Below are positions 5,320 to 9,031 of a DNA stretch of 9,031 nt, in pieces. Made by a program: the position numbers and the translations under genes. The notes under the pieces are model-generated. The model made no database searches, was not told where the DNA came from, and saw only the letters and a program-made list of their open reading frames with translations. Source of the DNA: DSFT01 sp032249175 (GTDB lineage Bacteria; Hydrothermota; Hydrothermia; LBFQ01; DSFT01); contig JAVVGK010000059.1 in NCBI GenBank assembly GCA_032249175.1, positions 1 to 9,031 on the forward strand, written 5' to 3'. Each line of letters starts with the position of its first letter. Positions within the stretch are counted from its first letter, which is position 1.

Positions 5320-5990
5320 TGTTTATTATTATAAGCTCCGAGTCAAAGTTCAAATTAGATGGGGGTTATGTTATTTATAATGTTGATGGACAGAACTATA
5401 AAGAAGAATTAATTCCTGCAAGTTTATTAAATCCTAAGCTAAATTTTAAATATCTAAATCCTCTTCAAACGGTATTTTATAAATTTTATAAATCTGGATG
5501 TGCTCTCATAGCAACGCCAACTTCAAGTGGAAAAACAGTTTGCGCTCTTCATTTTATTCAATCCCATAAAGGATTTAAAATTTATACCACTCCAACAAAA
5601 GCACTTGCTAATGAAGTTTATAAATTCTTTAAGAAAATTTTCTCAAATGTTGATTTAAGAACAGGTGATATTATTGAAGAAGCTTATGAAATAAAATCGG
5701 ATATTGTTGTTTGTACTTATGAGAGTTTATTATTATCTTTGAGAAATAAGGGTTGGGGTTATAATGCTAATGCTATTGTAGTAGATGAAATTCATTTTGT
5801 TTTTACTAATAGGGGGACTATAATTGAGGAAATTGTTGCTTTTATGAAAGACAAAGCTGATATTCTTGGTCTTTCTGCTACACTTCCAAGATATAATGAA
5901 ATTTCAGAATGGATATCTGCTAACATTGTAATAAAAAGTAATTTTAGACCTGTTCCTATTATTAAATTTGAAGAGGATTTGAAAATATAA
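5319..5990 (+). CDS. Single-RecA-domain SF2 helicase-like ATPase (Ski2/DEAD-like N-terminal half)
   Basis: A 223-residue protein with the whole first RecA domain of a superfamily 2 helicase: LNPLQ (46-50, Q-motif position), Walker A ATPTSSGKT (65-73), TPTKALANE (91-99, motif Ia), RTGD (114-117), VVCTYESLL (motif Ib region), Walker B DEIH (156-159) and SATLP (186-190, motif III). It stops at NFRPVPIIKFEEDLKI, exactly the linker where Ski2-like helicases pass into the second RecA domain. Motifs V and VI, with the arginine fingers, are absent. The motifs kept are intact and the ends overlap both neighbours by TAATG, so this looks like a maintained short gene rather than a decaying one. It may act with a separately encoded second domain, or bind nucleic acid and ATP without unwinding. 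Its role beside pntA2 and folC is unknown. Confidence 0.85.
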   Translation: MFIIISSESKFKLDGGYVIYNVDGQNYKEELIPASLLNPKLNFKYLNPLQTVFYKFYKSGCALIATPTSSGKTVCALHFIQSHKGFKIYTTPTKALANEVYKFFKKIFSNVDLRTGDIIEEAYEIKSDIVVCTYESLLLSLRNKGWGYNANAIVVDEIHFVFTNRGTIIEEIVAFMKDKADILGLSATLPRYNEISEWISANIVIKSNFRPVPIIKFEEDLKI

Positions 5991-7225
5991 TGGAAAAAGT
6001 ATTAGAAATTTTAAATTCATTCATAAATTACGAAAAAATTGGCACAATTCCAAGAGATTTAGAAGTATTTAAAAATTTTCTTAAAAGAATAGGAAGCCCA
6101 AATGAAAAATTAAAAAATGTTATTCACATTGTAGGAACAAAGGGTAAAGGCTCAGTAAGTTTTTATATTTCAAGATTTTTAATAAACTCTGGATTTAAGG
6201 TTGGAACTTATATATCTCCACATATATTAGATGTTAGAGAAAGAATAATGTTAAATTTAAATCCTATTAGTGAAAATGATTTTGTAAATTTGTTTTACGA
6301 AGTTTATGAAAAAATGGAGCATAAAAAAAAGCATTTTAGAACATATTTTGAAACATTAACCGCAATGGCATTTTTATATTTTTATTATAATGATTGTGAT
6401 TATTGTGTAATTGAAGCAGGACTTGGAGGAAGGCTTGATGCTACTAATGTTTTTAACAAGAGTAATGTAATAATTACAAAAATACACTTTGACCATATGC
6501 ATATTCTTGGTAATACATTAAGTCAAATAGCATTTGAAAAAGCAAGTGTTATAAAGGAAAATTCCTTAGTTTTTACAAGTTATCAAGAAGATGAAGCTTT
6601 TGAAGTTATAAAAAAAATTACAGAAGAAAGAAATTCAAAATTAATTTTTGTAGAATTTGAAGTTTTGGAAAATTCATTAGAAGGTGTTAAATTTAAAATG
6701 GATAATAGGATTTTTAAAACACCGCTAATAGGCAATTTTCAAGCATATAATTGTGCTATTTCAATTAAAGCATTTGAAGAAATAACCAAAATAACATTTA
6801 CTAATAATTTATTTAAAAATGTTAGAATTCCTTATAGGTTTGAGATTTTTGAAAGAAATAATAAAAAAATAATCCTTGATGTTGCTCACAATTACTTATC
6901 AATTTTTGAAGTTATAAATAATACCAAAAAATTATTTCAGAAAGAGCCTTTAATTATTTTCGCATTAGCAAAGGATAAAGATTTAGAAAATATATCAAAA
7001 ATTATTGAGCCATTTTTTGTTTTGCTTGTAGATATAAAAAATCCAAGATTATTTAACCCTTATGAGATTTCCAAATTTCTAAAAAATTACAAAATTTTCA
7101 GTAGTATAGATTTAGCATTTGAATATGCTCTAAATAGTGAATATGAAATTATAATCATTACAGGCTCAACTTATTTGGTTTCAGAATTTTTAAGTTGTTT
7201 GAAAAATTTTAGTATTTCTTTATAA
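5990..7225 (+). CDS. folC: Folylpolyglutamate/dihydrofolate synthase
   Basis: A 411-residue Mur-ligase superfamily enzyme of normal FolC length. It has P-loop GTKGKGS (49-55), SPHILDVRERI (76-86, folate-binding region), TYFETLTAMAF (118-128), EAGLGGRLDATN (142-153), DHMHILGNT (168-176) and the C-terminal DVAHN (usually DGAHN). It adds glutamate to dihydropteroate and/or folates in the cytoplasm using ATP. The sequence alone does not separate the dihydrofolate synthase role from the polyglutamylating role. The start overlaps the helicase stop by one base, with GAGGA about 15 nt upstream, so translation is probably coupled. Its last 17 bases overlap the end of the convergent PIN gene, with no terminator visible between them. 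Confidence 0.95.
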   Translation: MEKVLEILNSFINYEKIGTIPRDLEVFKNFLKRIGSPNEKLKNVIHIVGTKGKGSVSFYISRFLINSGFKVGTYISPHILDVRERIMLNLNPISENDFVNLFYEVYEKMEHKKKHFRTYFETLTAMAFLYFYYNDCDYCVIEAGLGGRLDATNVFNKSNVIITKIHFDHMHILGNTLSQIAFEKASVIKENSLVFTSYQEDEAFEVIKKITEERNSKLIFVEFEVLENSLEGVKFKMDNRIFKTPLIGNFQAYNCAISIKAFEEITKITFTNNLFKNVRIPYRFEIFERNNKKIILDVAHNYLSIFEVINNTKKLFQKEPLIIFALAKDKDLENISKIIEPFFVLLVDIKNPRLFNPYEISKFLKNYKIFSSIDLAFEYALNSEYEIIIITGSTYLVSEFLSCLKNFSISL

Positions 7226-7689
7226 AATCGTCTCTGTGTTCAATAGGTATGTTATGTTTTCTTAAATTTTCAATTAGCTCTCTGTCCGTCGTTATAATGA
7301 TTGGCTCTATATTTTTCTGTCTCAAATAAAAATAGGCTTTAATAAGATAATGGTCATCTGGGTTAATGTCTTTAAAAATATGATTATATTTTTGAACTTC
7401 TATTATATTTAATTCATAGAGTCTTATACTTTCTACCTTTTGAGAGTTATAGTGAAAAGAACCTTCAAGAAGCACAATTTTTTTCCTTAATTCAGGATCA
7501 AATAGTTTTTTTCCCGACAAACTCACAAAAATCATAAAACTTCTTGCTAAATTTAGAACCCTCAATCCAACAAATTTTATCACATCTTTCTTTTATTTTC
7601 TCCAAAAATTTATAACTTTCTTTCTGTTTTTCTTCTCCATTATCTCCCTGCAAATCATGGATTATCCATTCATCTAAAATAAGGAGCAT
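7209..7689 (-). CDS. PIN-domain nuclease, reading frame broken at an A7 run
   Basis: Two minus-strand frames (start ATG 7689, stop TGA 7498; second frame to stop TAA 7209) join at an A7 run into one 159-residue protein if one A is skipped. The joined product looks like a PIN domain: LLILDEWIIHDL with Asp6 as first acid, INPDDHYLIKAYFY (Asp111/Asp112) and IIITTDREL (Asp135), the usual metal-binding acids and the typical final strand. PIN domains are Mg-dependent RNases, often toxins. The ATG follows the ATPase stop by 7 nt with AGGAAGG before it, so the two are co-transcribed. Downstream codons look fully coding, with no other stops, so the break is recent, a sequencing error, or bypassed by slippage. 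Without bypass the protein is about 63 residues and lacks the later acids. Confidence 0.65.
7506..7512 (-). other. A7 homopolymer at the frame break of the PIN gene
   Basis: On the minus strand GGG is followed by seven A and then CTATTTGATCC. With seven A the upstream frame reads GGG AAA AAA ACT ATT TGA and stops; with six it reads GGG AAA AAA CTA TTT GAT and continues the PIN domain. Candidates are an assembly indel, polymerase slippage, or a real frameshift mutation. Confidence 0.8.
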
Positions 7690-7696
7690 TTCCTTC

Positions 7697-8962
7697 CTAT
7701 TCTTTTATTCCAAGCATAATTTTTAAGTCTTCAAGTTCAGCTGAAATGAATGATTCAAGCCCTCCTTCTACTTGTCCCTTCTCGTTAGCTTTTTGCTCTT
7801 TTAAAATAGTTTCTTTACCTTCTTTCTCAGCCAAATAAAATTTAACATCATGAGGTGTTATTAGTTTTTCTACTATTGCTGTTAAAAGTGAAGACACAAA
7901 AAGCTCAGAGTGAGTAACAATTATAAATTGTTTTTCCTCTTCTTTTGAGATTGAAATTATTGTTCTAACAAGTTTTCTTATAACCGTTGGATGAAGATGG
8001 ATTTCAGGTTCTTCAATCAAAATGGTTTTTATCTCAGGTCTGTGAATTTTAGCAAGCATATAAACAACTTGATTTACTCCAAATCCATCATTTACTAAAT
8101 TTATTGGCATTCTTGATTTCTTATCCATCGTTTGAAAATATGATACTGCTGTTCCAGGTGGTGTATATAATCTAAAATCACGATTGAGAATTTTTTCAAG
8201 GTCAGAAGAAATTTTTGGGGCTAAATACTTATCGTTTATAATAATAGTAGCAACCTCATCCTCCGTGTAAGGATTTACTGGGGAAACATGTGATGGGGAG
8301 TAGGAAGGTTTAAAAAATCCTCTTCTGTGTGGAACTATGTCTATACTATCAAGTGTTGAAGGGATGGAATTTAACTTTTCTTCTAACTCTCTTGCAATTT
8401 TATTATTCAGCTCGTTTGAAACAAAGGGAGATACACTTGATATTATTCCATTCCAATTTACTTTAAATTTAACCATATCTTCAGTTTCAAATTGAAGGTC
8501 TAAACCATTCCCAGATTTACTTTCAGAATTTTTAGATTCATTTTCAAAATGATAAAATAAGTCCTTTTCAAATTCAAAATAAAAATTTTTATTTAATGGA
8601 TATGGTATTGGAACTTCTCCTTCCATTACAACTTTGCCATATTCACATTTTATTTTAGCTTGACTTTTACCAAAATTAACTTCATATTTTCCATCTTTAA
8701 TTGAAAATCCAATTTTTATCTCCCTTTTCTGATCGTGATTAAATACACTTTCATCAAATCCTCCAAGATTTAAGAATCCACAATTAAAGAAACTATCTAT
8801 TGCTTGGTTTGGGTTTTTGACAAAGTTTTTAAGAATAATTAAAGCATACAAAATAGAAGATTTACCTGTTGCCGTTCCTCCATAGATAACATTTATTTTT
8901 GATAAGTTTATTTCTGCCGATTTCACTGAGCGGAAATTTGAAATAATGATTTTTTCTAACAT
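7697..8962 (-). CDS. AAA/ABC-type ATPase (AAA_15/DUF3696-like), partner of the PIN gene
   Basis: A 421-residue ATPase of the OLD/RecF-like ABC group. The N-terminus is the family's typical EKIIISNFRSVKSAEINL. Walker A is GGTATGKS (28-35), where relatives have GxNGSGKS. A middle segment of about 60-200 is beta-rich and followed by PHRRGFFKP (211-219). Signature-like NDGFGVNQV (291-299) is followed by Walker B ILIEEPEIHLHP (314-325) and a switch IIVTHSE (347-353). There is no TOPRIM or other nuclease domain after it, so the effector is likely the PIN protein downstream. Such ATPases act as sensors or regulators in several two-gene defence systems. The ATG is 7 nt from a TAAAAT box with no Shine-Dalgarno. 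It may equally be a DNA-repair or toxin-control ATPase. Confidence 0.85.
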   Translation of the reverse strand: MLEKIIISNFRSVKSAEINLSKINVIYGGTATGKSSILYALIILKNFVKNPNQAIDSFFNCGFLNLGGFDESVFNHDQKREIKIGFSIKDGKYEVNFGKSQAKIKCEYGKVVMEGEVPIPYPLNKNFYFEFEKDLFYHFENESKNSESKSGNGLDLQFETEDMVKFKVNWNGIISSVSPFVSNELNNKIARELEEKLNSIPSTLDSIDIVPHRRGFFKPSYSPSHVSPVNPYTEDEVATIIINDKYLAPKISSDLEKILNRDFRLYTPPGTAVSYFQTMDKKSRMPINLVNDGFGVNQVVYMLAKIHRPEIKTILIEEPEIHLHPTVIRKLVRTIISISKEEEKQFIIVTHSELFVSSLLTAIVEKLITPHDVKFYLAEKEGKETILKEQKANEKGQVEGGLESFISAELEDLKIMLGIKE

Positions 8963-8964
8963 AA

Positions 8965-9031
8965 TTGAAATTTTAAAGGATAAAAATTTAAATGGTTCGC
9001 ATTGTCCAATAATTCTGAAACTATTTATTTT
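8965..9031 (-). promoter_or_regulatory. Composite promoter region of the ATPase-PIN operon
   Basis: Read on the minus strand, the 30-bp repeat (9031 down to 9002) is followed by a 23-nt spacer and then CTTTAAAATTTCAA (8978 down to 8965), with the start ATG 2 nt later. The TAAAAT hexamer ends 7 nt from the ATG. The same parts in the same order occur at 2983-3048. TTGGACAA at the end of the repeat may be a -35 paired with TTTATC 18 nt on. Confidence 0.5.
9002..9031. repeat. 30-bp intergenic repeat, copy 2 (reaches window edge)
   Basis: It matches 3019-3048 at 29 of 30 positions, in the same orientation relative to its downstream minus-strand gene. The match runs to the last base of the window, so the true length is unknown. 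Confidence 0.8.

Noticed and set aside
7209..7583. Second PIN-region frame as an independent 124-residue gene from ATG 7583
   Set aside because: Its first 23 residues overlap the upstream frame and do not fit a PIN start, and it has no ribosome site. The conserved first Asp lies in the other frame, so a single broken gene explains the data better.
7697..8962. ATPase as RecF, SMC or a transporter ABC protein
   Set aside because: No long coiled coil, no LSGGQ signature and no membrane partner. The NDGFGVNQ signature and EEPEIHLHP Walker B fit the AAA_15/DUF3696/OLD-like group.
1..9031. CRISPR array, tRNA or rRNA genes, transposase
   Set aside because: No regularly spaced direct repeats, no cloverleaf or rRNA-like stretch and no transposase motifs were seen. 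The only long direct repeat has two copies 6 kb apart.

Overview
The window is a very AT-rich (GC a little over a quarter by eye), tightly packed bacterial chromosome segment. Lipoprotein and signal sequences, MurT, CcmH, a Hanks-type kinase and a proton-translocating transhydrogenase subunit all say Bacteria. The low GC, Lys/Ile/Phe-rich proteins and end-to-end gene overlaps would suit an uncultivated, possibly thermophilic, candidate-phylum bacterium, but nothing here fixes the lineage.

Layout: (1) Bases 1-2948, minus strand: a 77-residue unknown protein, a Ser/Thr protein kinase with a C-terminal membrane anchor, a CcmH-type thiol-disulfide protein, and MurT (lipid II amidation), which runs off the left edge. 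The last three genes overlap or abut, so they form an envelope/signalling operon. (2) Bases 2949-3165: a divergent intergenic region rich in dyads, with a 30-bp repeat that recurs at the right edge of the window. (3) 3166-3966 plus: a multi-pass membrane protein. (4) 3948-5040 minus: a secreted DUF4412/LolA-like protein and a small lipoprotein, which share an operon. (5) 5041-5056: a perfect 16-bp palindrome filling the gap between two divergent starts. (6) 5059-7225 plus: a pntA2-type transhydrogenase subunit, a helicase core cut after its first RecA domain, and folC, linked by two TAATG stop/start overlaps. (7) 7209-8962 minus: an AAA/ABC-type ATPase followed by a PIN-domain nuclease whose frame is broken at an A7 run. 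This looks like a sensor-ATPase plus effector-nuclease pair of the kind seen in defence or toxin systems.

Two regulatory patterns stand out. First, CTTTAAAATT occurs just before almost every gene that could start a transcript, with its TAAAAT hexamer 7-11 nt from the start codon and no Shine-Dalgarno sequence. This suggests leaderless mRNAs driven by a -10-like box. Genes with a clear Shine-Dalgarno are an operon-internal gene and the one gene with a longer leader. Second, the 30-bp repeat lies 21-23 nt upstream of that box at both the small-protein/kinase operon and the ATPase-PIN operon, so the two may share a regulator or a mobile-element-derived promoter.
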